This document shows positions 1-8,321 of a stretch of DNA of 64,000 bases, piece after piece. The notes below the pieces were generated by a model that did no database searches, was not told the DNA's origin, and worked only from the letters and a program-made list of their open reading frames with translations. The stretch covers positions 24,639 through 88,638 of the forward strand of contig DDQW01000016.1 of assembly GCA_002342805.1 (NCBI GenBank). The letters run 5' to 3'. The DNA is from Clostridiales bacterium UBA2432. GTDB taxonomy: Bacteria; Bacillota; Clostridia; Lachnospirales; Vallitaleaceae. Position 1 is the first letter of the stretch, and the number at the start of each line of letters is the position of its first letter. The position numbers were made by a program, and so were the translations under genes.

Positions 1-793
1 CAATATAATTTACACTAGTTAGTATGACATCCGGATTTTCTGATATGGCGGCTTCTTCATTAACGGAAATCCAACCTTGCTCATTCTCAAATACATTCTT
101 TGCACCAATCAATTCAATCATTTCATGTAAAAACGTGTTTTTACCAAAACTATAGATTGTCGGCAAGGCCGCAATTTCAAACATGACTGTTTTTTCTTCT
201 TCGATTGTTGAACCAATGGCCGCTATTGCATCAATGCGCTCTTGCATCGCTTCATTAATTTGTATGCCTTTTTCATGTTGGTCTAGACTGTCCGCAATAA
301 ATTGATTATCTTCTTTAACACCTTCAATGCTGGTGCTAGAAGGTATTGTCACAACACAAACACCCAAATCAATCAGTTGTTGAAAAGGATTATCCCCTTT
401 GGCGGAACTCATACCTGATACAAACATAATATCGGGGTCAAGCGCTGCAAGCGCTTCTATATCCGGAGTCATCATATCAAACTGTGGCAGTTCATCAAGG
501 CCTTCAACATATTTTGGAGACTGTGTATCTACTGCAACAACTTTATCTAACAATCCAATTTCATCAATAACTTGTGTTATGGAAGGTGCGAAGGAAATAA
601 GACGCTGGGCATCTTCCGGAATCTCTATTGAATTACCTGCACGATCTATGGTCGGACGGGTGATTTCATCAACTTGTACTTCAATTGCTTTTTGATCTTC
701 CACCTCAGTTTCTGGTGACCTTGTTGAACATGCAGTTAAGGTGAACATTAATATCAGTAGTATCATTGTGGATATTTTCATAAAATTTTTCAT
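1..793 (-). CDS. Corrinoid/iron-siderophore ABC transporter substrate-binding lipoprotein (partial, 3' end outside window)
   Basis: This is the 5' 264 codons of a periplasmic-binding-protein-like (BtuF/FhuD, TroA-like fold) lipoprotein. It starts at an ATG preceded by AGAGGAAA, has a hydrophobic signal peptide with lipobox LTAC at about residues 19-22, and then a typical 'RLISFAPSITQVIDEIG' binding-protein core. It would capture a corrinoid or siderophore at the cell surface for a BtuCD/FhuBG-type importer, whose genes should lie left of the window. It is the second gene behind a cobalamin riboswitch and a cobaltochelatase, so B12 or a precursor (or cobalt-bound ligand) is the most likely cargo. 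The fold is clear; the ligand is inferred from context only. Confidence 0.88.
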   Translation of the reverse strand, partial: MKNFMKISTMILLILMFTLTACSTRSPETEVEDQKAIEVQVDEITRPTIDRAGNSIEIPEDAQRLISFAPSITQVIDEIGLLDKVVAVDTQSPKYVEGLDELPQFDMMTPDIEALAALDPDIMFVSGMSSAKGDNPFQQLIDLGVCVVTIPSSTSIEGVKEDNQFIADSLDQHEKGIQINEAMQERIDAIAAIGSTIEEEKTVMFEIAALPTIYSFGKNTFLHEMIELIGAKNVFENEQGWISVNEEAAISENPDVILTSVNYI

Positions 794-832
794 CGTGTTT
801 TCCTCTTTCTCTTGTCAATTGCCTCACGTAAA

Positions 833-1612
833 TTAAATATGTGAAAATTCGTCTTGAAATTGTTGTAAATAATAGTTTCTGATTTCTTCAATCTCGCCTA
901 ATCCAACCGGATGACAGATGACCGAATATCCTTCTTCCTCCAAAAGTGTCTTCCATGAATCTCGTTTGCCCATCATGTCATTCATCACATGATCTCCTGC
1001 AACAAATAATAAGGGAATCAGTTGAACTGAATGCACCTTAATGGCTTTGAGTTTTTTAATCACTTCTTCTAGGCCATTCTCAATTGTTCCGACAATCACC
1101 GGAAGATCTTCTTGACACGCCACATCTTCTATAGCTTCATATTGCTGGTGGGCAATATGGTCTGTGCCATGACCCATGAATACATATCTTGTTTTTTCCT
1201 CATTTAAGCCATAGTGTTTTTTAAGTATATGCAGGATTGTTGTCATGTCATTTTTAGGAGATAATAAGGCTCTCCCAAGGAAAATTTTGACTTTAGTCTC
1301 TCTTTTACATACGTCGTCTATAGCTTCCACAATCCGATGGTATTCATGTCCCGGCAAAAGATGGGTTGGTTGAAGATAAATCTCACGACATCCTTCTTCT
1401 ATCATGGTCTCGATTGCCTCTTTGGGAGAAAAGATAACTTGCCCCTCTTCTTCCATTTTCTTTCGAACATATCCTGAAGTAAATGCTTGAATCACATTAA
1501 CATCTTCATATGTCTCTTGAAACAATTCAAAAAGCGGCTCAATACATTTTTCTCTAGCACTTGCTTTTGCTGTTCCGTAACTCACAATAATAATCGCTTT
1601 TTTCAACTTCAT
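833..1612 (-). CDS. cbiK: Sirohydrochlorin cobaltochelatase (CbiK type)
   Basis: A 259-residue protein that inserts Co2+ into sirohydrochlorin or a related tetrapyrrole in the anaerobic cobalamin pathway. It begins 'MKLKKAIIIVSYGTA', the class II chelatase opening, and has the two histidine-bearing regions expected of CbiK: 'QPTHLLPGHEYHR' in the first half and 'FMGHGTDH' in the middle. An upstream in-frame ATG (1660) exists, but AAGGAGG sits six bases before the ATG at 1612, so that start is chosen. It is the first gene after the cobalamin riboswitch and precedes the binding lipoprotein by about 40 bp, so both are probably repressed by B12. Length fits the CbiK family. Confidence 0.9.
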   Translation of the reverse strand: MKLKKAIIIVSYGTAKASAREKCIEPLFELFQETYEDVNVIQAFTSGYVRKKMEEEGQVIFSPKEAIETMIEEGCREIYLQPTHLLPGHEYHRIVEAIDDVCKRETKVKIFLGRALLSPKNDMTTILHILKKHYGLNEEKTRYVFMGHGTDHIAHQQYEAIEDVACQEDLPVIVGTIENGLEEVIKKLKAIKVHSVQLIPLLFVAGDHVMNDMMGKRDSWKTLLEEEGYSVICHPVGLGEIEEIRNYYLQQFQDEFSHI

Positions 1613-1680
1613 GATCATCCTCCTTGAAATAATTGACCTCAAGTGAGAAAAATTCAACAAAATTTCCTATAATAGCGCAT

Positions 1681-1708
1681 AAAAAAACTGACGCTATGAA
1701 AACGTCAG
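1681..1708 (-). terminator. Intrinsic terminator of the cobalamin riboswitch (expression platform)
   Basis: On the minus strand CTGACG pairs with CGTCAG around a nine-base loop, followed by seven T. A second CTGACG lies just upstream on the same strand (about 1715-1720), so an alternative pairing that disrupts the terminator is possible. It lies between the riboswitch and cbiK, as expected for control by transcription termination. Confidence 0.85.
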
Positions 1709-1764
1709 ACTTATCTCGTCAGAAAATAATGTCACGTTCTCCATCGCTCGTAGAGGTTTAGTGT

Positions 1765-1925
1765 AATCATACAGGCAAGTATTCTGACTCTGGTTCATCA
1801 GACAATGCGCCTTCCCGAGTTACCAGTGGCATCTTGCATTGTCCTCCCCATTACAGCGGCGGGACCGTAGAGGATTTTCACCTCTTTCCAGTTTAATCAA
1901 TTCAACACCTTGAATTGAACCATGT
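1765..1925 (-). promoter_or_regulatory. Cobalamin riboswitch
   Basis: Read on the minus strand, this leader has the conserved cobalamin-riboswitch blocks in order: GGTGAAAATCC, a CCGCCGCTGTAA-like segment, GATGCCACTGG, CGGGAAGG, and the B12-box region AGTCAGAATACTTGCCTG near 1771-1789. It sits between a sigma-A promoter at 1936-1964 and the terminator at 1681-1708, followed by cbiK and the binding lipoprotein. Binding of adenosyl- or other cobalamin should favour termination. The 5' boundary is approximate. Confidence 0.93.
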
Positions 1926-1935
1926 ATTTAATGTT

Positions 1936-1964
1936 ATTCTAGCATTCATATGAACTTACGTCAA
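1936..1964 (-). promoter_or_regulatory. Sigma-A promoter of the cbiK operon
   Basis: Minus strand TTGACG, 17-bp spacer, TAGAAT. The -35 box overlaps the last codon region of the upstream methyltransferase gene. The predicted start places the whole cobalamin riboswitch in the leader. Confidence 0.7.
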
Positions 1965-2614
1965 CTAGAACTATGTTTCATGCTAATATATCGCACATCA
2001 TTTGTATATACAATCTCAAATCCAACTGATTGGGCTATATAGGCCATTGTTTTTATCGTGAAGAACGAGATATGACTCCGGTCACGCATATAGTGCCAAT
2101 TAATAAAGTCCCCGCTTGCTTGGGGATGAAACTGTGTCATTATAGCCAAGACACCACCCGGTTTAAGTAAGGACTTAAAAAGTTTAAAGTACTCGATAGG
2201 ATTTCTCAAATGTTCAACAACTTCTGTTGACGTGATCAAATCATATTGCTTCCCTTGATAGACGGGATTCGGCGAATAAAACTTATCATAGATATCCATA
2301 GTATAGCCATAATCACCTTCCAAGATTTGTGCTAGGACCGGAGACGGTCCACTCCCAAAATCTAATCCTTCTCTCCCTTTCGACGCATAATCAACAATTG
2401 CACTGTCAATAAAGTTCTTAAAATAGTCAACATATCTAGGATCTTCAATTGAATTATTATGTCCTTCATAGATTTTTAGTTCTGCTTCTTTGGATATAAG
2501 GTGTTCTTGGTCTTTAAAAATATAATCACAAGATTGGCACCAATAGTAATCAGCAATTTTGGGGTGTCGAAGTAACTGTGTTTCTCCACCACATAATAAA
2601 CAACTTGGACTCAT
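1961..2614 (-). CDS. Class I SAM-dependent methyltransferase with N-terminal zinc ribbon
   Basis: A 217-residue cytosolic protein. Residues 5-8 and 26-29 form two CxxC pairs (a small zinc ribbon), followed by a Rossmann-type methyltransferase: motif I 'LDFGSGPSP' near residue 83 and 'DLITSTEVVEHL' later, as in the UbiG-like Methyltransf_23 group. It likely moves a methyl group from S-adenosylmethionine to a small molecule or protein side chain; the substrate is unknown. Its ATG overlaps the stop of the diguanylate cyclase gene by four bases, so translation is coupled and the two proteins may act in one process. SD AAAGGAAG. The function beyond methyl transfer cannot be told. Confidence 0.8.
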   Translation of the reverse strand: MSPSCLLCGGETQLLRHPKIADYYWCQSCDYIFKDQEHLISKEAELKIYEGHNNSIEDPRYVDYFKNFIDSAIVDYASKGREGLDFGSGPSPVLAQILEGDYGYTMDIYDKFYSPNPVYQGKQYDLITSTEVVEHLRNPIEYFKLFKSLLKPGGVLAIMTQFHPQASGDFINWHYMRDRSHISFFTIKTMAYIAQSVGFEIVYTNDVRYISMKHSSS

Positions 2615-4254
2615 TTTTCTTCCTTTCCATAAAAAACTACTCGATTTCTACCTTGCTCTTTGGCTTCATATAAGGCTTGATCTGCCTGGTCAATAATCTG
2701 GAGGACTTCACTGTCATGATTGTCAACAACAAAGGCACCAATACTTATGGTTAAACAGCGTTTTTCTCCATCAAGGTTATATTCTAGTTTTAGTGCTTCC
2801 ACACGCTTACGCATATACTCAGCCAGAGCCTTTGCTTTGTCAAGACTTTTTATTTTTGCAATAACTACAAACTCTTCCCCACCAAATCGTCCGACAAAAT
2901 AATCTTTACAGGGGATTTTTTTTAGAACTTCTGCAACTTCTTTCAAGCAAACGTCGCCTTGGATATGTCCTAAAGAATCATTATATGCTTTAAAATAGTC
3001 AATATCAATCATATAAACAGCAACAAGCTTTGATGTATTCCCATCATTTCTCACCAAAAATTCCGAATAGTGATGATGAATTCCTCGACGATTATAGGTT
3101 TTGGTCAATTCATCCAACATACTATCATTCATTAGCTTAACATTTTTATGTTTTATTTCTTCTAATTCTTTATTGATATAAATAACGTCTTTACGTAGTT
3201 TTCGGGTCACTTCGCGAATTTGTCGATGATCCTTTTTATCCTTGCTATGCTCAAGCTCTAAGGATAAGATTTCTAATTTCTGGGACAGATTTGATGCTTC
3301 CATTTCTTTTTCCTTCATTGAAAAAAACTTATAATATTTTAAGGCTTCTTTATAGTCATCTGTTTTTTCATAATAATCCGATAAAACTTTGTAGATTAAA
3401 CTTATTTTTGAATCAAGTTGTAATTCTACGGCATCTTTTAAAGCTTCTTGTAAGTAGTCCAATGGATTCTTACCTAGTATTTCGCAAAGTTCTGCTTGAT
3501 TTATTAACAACTCAATTTTAAAGAATTTATTGTCTATTTCATTATATTTTTCTTGTGCAATTTGGTAGTGCTTCTCGGCCAATTGATATTTCTCTGCTTG
3601 AATCATTGCCCGTCCTAGTTTTGTCTCTGTTTCGCCAATGAGAATAATATTATTATGTTTTATAGCTAGTTCATGGGATTTATGGATATGTTCAAGGGAC
3701 CTATCATAGTTTTTCATTAAAAAATAGATTTCACCAATATTTAGATAAATCGATGCCGCATTTAATTCTAGTTGGGGATCTTGAATATACTTTATCGTCA
3801 TCTCAAGTGCGTCTGTATAATAGATTAAGGCTTTTTCATATTCTTTTGCTTCGCGATAGACTTCGCCAATATTGTTAACAACAGAAGAATACATATTGGG
3901 ATCATTCACTTCCTCCGACAAGTTTAAGGCGATAGTAAAATTTTCTAAGGCACTTGCATAATCCCCATAATAAAAATATATAATACCAATAATATTTCGA
4001 GTTTTCATAATGCCAAGCTGATCGCTAATCAATTCAAAAAGATCTAAACCTTTTAGCGCACTTGATAAGCCATTAACATAATCCGACATGACGCGACACG
4101 CAAGCGCCATGAAAAAATATGCCTGGGCTTGATCTGATTTTGATCTATATGTAATTGCAAGTTTTAAAGCCATTTCTGCATTTTCATATGCCAGCTTTGG
4201 TTGGCTATGTGCATACGTTCTAGCTTCTTCGATATAATCATCTATCTTCTTCAT
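2611..4254 (-). CDS. TPR-repeat diguanylate cyclase (GGDEF)
   Basis: A 547-residue soluble protein. About residues 10-320 are tetratricopeptide repeats (recurrent 'A..Y...A', for example 'GDYASALENFTIALNLSEE'). A coiled linker (about 325-375) follows, then a GGDEF domain with intact active-site motif GGEEF at 458-462 and the 'DIDYFKAYND' substrate region, so c-di-GMP synthesis from two GTP is expected. The usual RxxD inhibitory site a few residues ahead of GGEEF is absent (PCKD there), suggesting no product inhibition by that route. It has no membrane segment; the TPR part probably senses a protein or peptide partner. It is the first gene of a two-gene unit with the methyltransferase. Confidence 0.92.
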   Translation of the reverse strand: MKKIDDYIEEARTYAHSQPKLAYENAEMALKLAITYRSKSDQAQAYFFMALACRVMSDYVNGLSSALKGLDLFELISDQLGIMKTRNIIGIIYFYYGDYASALENFTIALNLSEEVNDPNMYSSVVNNIGEVYREAKEYEKALIYYTDALEMTIKYIQDPQLELNAASIYLNIGEIYFLMKNYDRSLEHIHKSHELAIKHNNIILIGETETKLGRAMIQAEKYQLAEKHYQIAQEKYNEIDNKFFKIELLINQAELCEILGKNPLDYLQEALKDAVELQLDSKISLIYKVLSDYYEKTDDYKEALKYYKFFSMKEKEMEASNLSQKLEILSLELEHSKDKKDHRQIREVTRKLRKDVIYINKELEEIKHKNVKLMNDSMLDELTKTYNRRGIHHHYSEFLVRNDGNTSKLVAVYMIDIDYFKAYNDSLGHIQGDVCLKEVAEVLKKIPCKDYFVGRFGGEEFVVIAKIKSLDKAKALAEYMRKRVEALKLEYNLDGEKRCLTISIGAFVVDNHDSEVLQIIDQADQALYEAKEQGRNRVVFYGKEEK

Positions 4255-4330
4255 GTTATTGCTTCCTTTACATATAACTAAACTAGTTTAATTATACCAT
4301 TAATCATCTGATTTGCGTATATATTACCAG

Positions 4331-4373
4331 AAAAAAATAGGACTATCGACTAAAATTTCAGTCGATAGTCCTA
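4331..4373 (-). terminator. Intrinsic terminator of the opu-busR operon
   Basis: A strong 13-bp stem (TAGGACTATCGAC and its complement) followed on the minus strand by seven T, directly behind the stop codon of the regulator gene at 4377. Confidence 0.93.
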
Positions 4374-4376
4374 TTA

Positions 4377-5015
4377 TTATTGTTCATCTTCCATTTGCTG
4401 GCGCATATATTCACCCAAACGTATACTTGACTGAGGATCACCAACATATAAGAGTCGGTCATCAAGTTTAATGGTATCCTTGAGTGAAGGAGATAATATG
4501 GTTCGTCCCTCACGACGAATACCGACGACTGTTGCTCCGGTATTTTCCCATATCTTTAATTCTTCAATCGATTTTTCAAATTGTTCACAGTCAAATGCTA
4601 AATGATAGTCATGAACGACCACCTGTTCAACATTTTTAAAGCGACTTGAATAATCAACAATTGAATTTACGGTCTGATTCATTTTCTTCTCAATCGCGTC
4701 TCGCTGTGCCAAGAGTTCCATCAGATCTTCTTTTAATTCGTTAATACTGGCACGTATTGTATATACTTCGATGAATTCTTCAGCTTTTTGGCTAGACGCA
4801 ACATAAATTCCGGTACCATGTTCTACCGTTACAATATTCATTTCCTCTAAAAGGCCCATTGATTTACGAATCGTTTCCGGAGACACACTATATTCTCCGG
4901 CAAAGGTCGTTCGCCCACTAATTTTTTGGCCCTCTTTTAGTTCACCTTTCACAATACGGCCGGCCACATCCATGGCTACTCGCATATAAATCGGTTCACT
5001 ATTTTTTTTTGCCAT
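4377..5015 (-). CDS. busR: GntR-HTH/RCK_C regulator, BusR-like (predicted c-di-AMP-responsive repressor of betaine uptake)
   Basis: A 212-residue protein. Residues 1-75 are a GntR-type winged helix (including 'GRTTFAGEYSVSPETIRKSMGLLEE'-type recognition), then a helical linker, then a TrkA C-terminal (RCK_C) domain from about 125 ('VVVHDYHL...VGIRREGRTILSP...LYVGDP'). This architecture is that of BusR, known in Lactococcus and Streptococcus to bind c-di-AMP through RCK_C and to repress the glycine-betaine importer. Here it is the last gene of the betaine importer operon itself, 21 bp after opuAA, consistent with autoregulation. The role is inferred by architecture and context; the in vivo ligand is untested. 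Confidence 0.85.
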   Translation of the reverse strand: MAKKNSEPIYMRVAMDVAGRIVKGELKEGQKISGRTTFAGEYSVSPETIRKSMGLLEEMNIVTVEHGTGIYVASSQKAEEFIEVYTIRASINELKEDLMELLAQRDAIEKKMNQTVNSIVDYSSRFKNVEQVVVHDYHLAFDCEQFEKSIEELKIWENTGATVVGIRREGRTILSPSLKDTIKLDDRLLYVGDPQSSIRLGEYMRQQMEDEQ

Positions 5016-5036
5016 CTGGGTGCCTCCTCAAAATTC

Positions 5037-6218
5037 CTAATGAGATAAAGCAGATACAACATCTTCATTACTGATGACACCACGTAAACGTTGTTTTTTA
5101 TCAATAACAGCAATATCATAATCGCTTTCATTTAACTTAGCAAAGGTATCAAACACAAATGCATTTCGGTTAATCGCTTCGTGATCTTCAATGACAAATG
5201 CATCGATAGTTTGACCCGGATTTTCTTCCAATGTTTTTTGTTCAACATACCCTTCAAGTTCATTATTACTATTAACAACATAACAAAAATCTCGCTCTTT
5301 ATCTTTAAGTTGTGAATTAATTGCATCAGAAGTATCACCTAAATGCGCTAATACAATTGGCTCGCGCATAATTGTTTTTACTTTTAATATTCTGGATTTA
5401 TCCACATCTTCGATAAAACTTTTCACATAATCGTCAGCAGGATTTTCAAAAAATTCATCCGGCTTACCGACTTGCACAAGTTCGCCATCTTTTAACAAGG
5501 CTACACGATCTCCTAGTTTAAAGGCTTCATTCATATCGTGAGTAATGAAAATAATCGTCTTGTCCATATAATCTTCAATACTTAACAATTCTTTTTGCAT
5601 ATCTCGGCGAATCAAAGGATCTAGTGCACTAAAAGGCTCATCCATTAGTAAAATCTCAGGCTCATTTGTTAAGGCTCTTGCGAGTCCGACACGTTGCTTC
5701 ATACCGCCACTAAGTTGATGGGGATAATATTGTTCCCAGCCTTCAAGACCAACAAGTCGAATTGCTTCTTGTGCCTTTTCTACTCGTACCGAAGGTTCCA
5801 CATCTTGGACTTCCAAGCCATATTCCACATTATCCATAACCGTACGATGACTTAATAAACCGAAATGTTGAAAAACCATTGCTACTTTTTTTCGTCTAAG
5901 TTGTCGTAACTGATCTTTATTATAGTTACAAATGTTATCTCCGTCAATAAGCAACTCTCCACGGGTTGGTACATTAAGCATATTCATACATCGTATTAAT
6001 GAAGATTTTCCACTACCAGACAATCCCACAATGACGAACATTTCACCCTCTTCAATATCAAGGCTTACATTATTAACTCCAACGGCTAATCCTGTTTTTT
6101 CTCGAATTTCTTGTATTGACATACCGTCATCAAGCATTTTTAGCGCGCGTTCTTTCTTCTTTCCGAACACTAACGTCAAATTTTTGATTTCAACTTTATT
6201 CTTAGCCAGTTTACTCAC
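5037..6218 (-). CDS. opuAA: Glycine betaine/proline ABC transporter ATPase (OpuAA/ProV) with CBS domains
   Basis: A 393-residue cytosolic ATPase. Residues about 1-55 are the extension typical of OpuAA/ProV, followed by Walker A 'GLSGSGKSS', signature 'LSGGMKQRVGLARAL', Walker B 'ILLMDEPFSALDP', and H-loop 'FITHDMNEA'. The last 110 residues form a CBS pair, which in this family senses ionic strength. It powers uptake of glycine betaine or related osmoprotectants. The start is a GTG that overlaps the permease stop by eight bases; AAAGG lies close ahead, so the spacing is short, but the coupling supports it. Confidence 0.94.
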   Translation of the reverse strand: MSKLAKNKVEIKNLTLVFGKKKERALKMLDDGMSIQEIREKTGLAVGVNNVSLDIEEGEMFVIVGLSGSGKSSLIRCMNMLNVPTRGELLIDGDNICNYNKDQLRQLRRKKVAMVFQHFGLLSHRTVMDNVEYGLEVQDVEPSVRVEKAQEAIRLVGLEGWEQYYPHQLSGGMKQRVGLARALTNEPEILLMDEPFSALDPLIRRDMQKELLSIEDYMDKTIIFITHDMNEAFKLGDRVALLKDGELVQVGKPDEFFENPADDYVKSFIEDVDKSRILKVKTIMREPIVLAHLGDTSDAINSQLKDKERDFCYVVNSNNELEGYVEQKTLEENPGQTIDAFVIEDHEAINRNAFVFDTFAKLNESDYDIAVIDKKQRLRGVISNEDVVSALSH

Positions 6219-7065
6219 TACCTTTCTTTAAACGACTTGTTGTTCCTTGTAGCAAACGATCTAATATGATCGCTAGGAATACAATCGCAATTCCAGATTG
6301 AAATCCACGTCCAACCTCTATACGTCGTATTGCGACGAGTACTTCTTGTCCAATACCTTCTGCACCAATCATTGATGAAATAACAACCATCGCCATGGCC
6401 ATCATTGTTGTTTGATTGACGCCTGTCATAATTGAAGATAAGGCTTGTGGAAATTCAATTTTTATTAACATCTGACGAGCCGTTGATCCAAAGGATTTCC
6501 CGGCTTCAATAACCTCTTTATCCACATTTGATATTCCAAGGTATGTCAAACGGATTAGCGGTGGTATTGCATAAGTTGTTGTTGCAATCAGAGCCGCTAC
6601 TTTACCAAGGCCGAAAAACATGACCGCCGGTAATAAATAGACAAAACTAGGCATGGTTTGCATTCCGTCAAGGATGGGTAACATAATACGTTTCGCCATT
6701 TCCGATTTAGCCATTAAAATCCCTGCCGGTAATCCGATGAGTATCGATACAAGAACAGCCACAATAACAATGACAAGCGTATAAATCATTAGATCCCACA
6801 GCCCGAATAAGCCAATCGTTAATAGCATCAGGGATAAAACAGTTCCTGTTTTCCAATTATAGAGTCTAACACCAGCTATAAAAACACCGATAATCATTAA
6901 CCACCATGGAATAATATTTAATCCTGATTCGACTAAATTAAATACCATCAATACAAAACCTTGTATAACATCAAAAAGAATCCCCCAGTTTTGTAGCATC
7001 CAATCAACAGCTGCATCAATTGGCTTTGTTATTTCAAAACTTAATTTTTCAGGAAAATCTAACAA
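6211..7065 (-). CDS. opuAB: Glycine betaine ABC transporter permease (OpuAB/ProW)
   Basis: A membrane protein of about 284 residues with several hydrophobic helices and the permease EAA-type loop near 'EAGKSFGSTARQMLIKIEFPQAL'. It forms the pore of the osmoprotectant importer with OpuAA. The start is uncertain: a GTG at 7074 lies inside the AGGAG ribosome-binding sequence, while a TTG at 7065 has AGGAG about eight bases ahead, so the latter is chosen. The SD overlaps the stop codon of opuAC. Confidence 0.92.
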   Translation of the reverse strand: MLDFPEKLSFEITKPIDAAVDWMLQNWGILFDVIQGFVLMVFNLVESGLNIIPWWLMIIGVFIAGVRLYNWKTGTVLSLMLLTIGLFGLWDLMIYTLVIVIVAVLVSILIGLPAGILMAKSEMAKRIMLPILDGMQTMPSFVYLLPAVMFFGLGKVAALIATTTYAIPPLIRLTYLGISNVDKEVIEAGKSFGSTARQMLIKIEFPQALSSIMTGVNQTTMMAMAMVVISSMIGAEGIGQEVLVAIRRIEVGRGFQSGIAIVFLAIILDRLLQGTTSRLKKGSE

Positions 7066-7076
7066 ATTATTCACTC

Positions 7077-8042
7077 CTATTCGCTTAATGCTTCAATAAT
7101 TTTATCATAAGCTTCTTCGCTTACCATCGGCTTCCACATCTCTTCATGTTCAACCAAGAACCACATCGCAGCATCTTCTGCTTCAACTTCGTTTTCTTGC
7201 ATATATCCAAGTCCTGCACTTGTAACTGCTGATGACGTTTCATAATTACTTAAAAACTCATATACTTCAGGGTGATTTTCTTCAAATTCACTGTTTACAC
7301 ATACCGTAACTTTAACTGCTGGGAAGGCACCAATACCTTGTTCAAAGTCTTCAGGACTATATTCACTATCTTCAAGTAGGGTCATATCATAAATTCCCAT
7401 AATCCATGTTGGTTCCCAGTTATATCCAACCCATGGTTCTTCTTTCGCATAGGCTGAAGCTAATGTTGCCGATAAGGTTGCATTTGAATCAATCGTTTTA
7501 AAATTATAATATTCATCTAATCCATAAGCTTCCATTTTATTATGAAGCATGGCTGTTGCCGACCATCCTTCAGGTCCTCCGTAGATGATTCCTTCATCCG
7601 GATTCTCTGGATTTGGAAATAAATGGGCATAGTCTTTTAAGTCTTCAACTGTTTTAAGATCCGGTGCCAAGGCATTTTCGCCTTCAACTAAATACGTTGG
7701 TACATAAATACCTTGTTGATTATCATCAAAATTGACTGCAAGTTCTTCATAATCGCCATTAGCAAGATCGTCTTGATAAGACGGTACATTGTCTGACCAC
7801 AATTCTAACGTTGCATCAATATCATTTGTTTTCATTCCAGAGACCATAACTGCTGTATCTGCCGTGACCACATTCACATCTGTATCATAACCATTTTCAA
7901 TAATAAATTTTGCGATTTGATCGTGGAATGCATTACTATCCCAGTCGCCTTCTCCGATTTTAATTTCTTTTGCTTCTTCAGCACATCCAGATAATGCAAA
8001 AACCAACATTAAGCTCAGTGCTACTCCAATAATTTTTTTCAT
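7077..8042 (-). CDS. opuAC: Glycine betaine-binding lipoprotein (OpuAC)
   Basis: A 321-residue binding protein with a signal peptide and lipobox LSGC (about residues 16-19 of the mature start chosen here). The rest is the OpuAC-type ligand-binding fold, with tryptophan/tyrosine-rich segments ('LELWSDNVPSY', 'GGPEGWSAT', 'EPWVGYNWEPTW') that would supply the aromatic cage for the quaternary amine. It is anchored outside the membrane and feeds OpuAB/OpuAA. ATG at 8042 with AAGGAGG seven bases ahead is preferred over an upstream start at 8060. First gene of the four-gene operon opuAC-AB-AA-busR. Confidence 0.94.
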   Translation of the reverse strand: MKKIIGVALSLMLVFALSGCAEEAKEIKIGEGDWDSNAFHDQIAKFIIENGYDTDVNVVTADTAVMVSGMKTNDIDATLELWSDNVPSYQDDLANGDYEELAVNFDDNQQGIYVPTYLVEGENALAPDLKTVEDLKDYAHLFPNPENPDEGIIYGGPEGWSATAMLHNKMEAYGLDEYYNFKTIDSNATLSATLASAYAKEEPWVGYNWEPTWIMGIYDMTLLEDSEYSPEDFEQGIGAFPAVKVTVCVNSEFEENHPEVYEFLSNYETSSAVTSAGLGYMQENEVEAEDAAMWFLVEHEEMWKPMVSEEAYDKIIEALSE

Positions 8043-8088
8043 AATTCCTCCTTGTGACAACTTTATATTTTTTCCAAGTTGTTTCTTG

Positions 8089-8128
8089 GTGACAATCTTA
8101 TTCTACACACATGTTGTCACTTTGGCAA
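8089..8128 (-). promoter_or_regulatory. opu promoter with BusR-type operator
   Basis: Minus strand: -35 TTGCCA (8123-8128), 17-bp spacer, -10 TAGAAT (8100-8105). An inverted repeat GTGACAA (8114-8120, in the spacer) N18 TTGTCAC (8089-8095, just past the -10) straddles the promoter. A third copy of the heptamer lies at 8054-8060, near the ribosome-binding site. Occupation would block RNA polymerase. BusR is the natural candidate ligand. Confidence 0.7.
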
Positions 8129-8260
8129 GGAAAAACAACAATTTTGTTACATCTGCCTATTTCAATATGTTTTTTGTGAAAATATTATAGTATTTTTCTT
8201 GTTTTCCGAGAATCTTATACGATTCTACTAACTTTGTTCGATATTCTTCTAGTAAAACGA

Positions 8261-8289
8261 TTGTTTATTCGATCAAAACATGCTATATT
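8261..8289 (+). promoter_or_regulatory. Sigma-A promoter of the MATE exporter gene
   Basis: TTGTTT, 17-bp spacer, TATATT, with the gene start 33 bp beyond the -10. Confidence 0.55.
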
Positions 8290-8321
8290 TCATGATAGAT
8301 AACATTTACGGAGGATCTACA

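Noticed and set aside
2830..2900. Product-inhibition (RxxD) site of the GGDEF domain
   Set aside because: The position holds PCKD, not RxxD, so no I-site is claimed.
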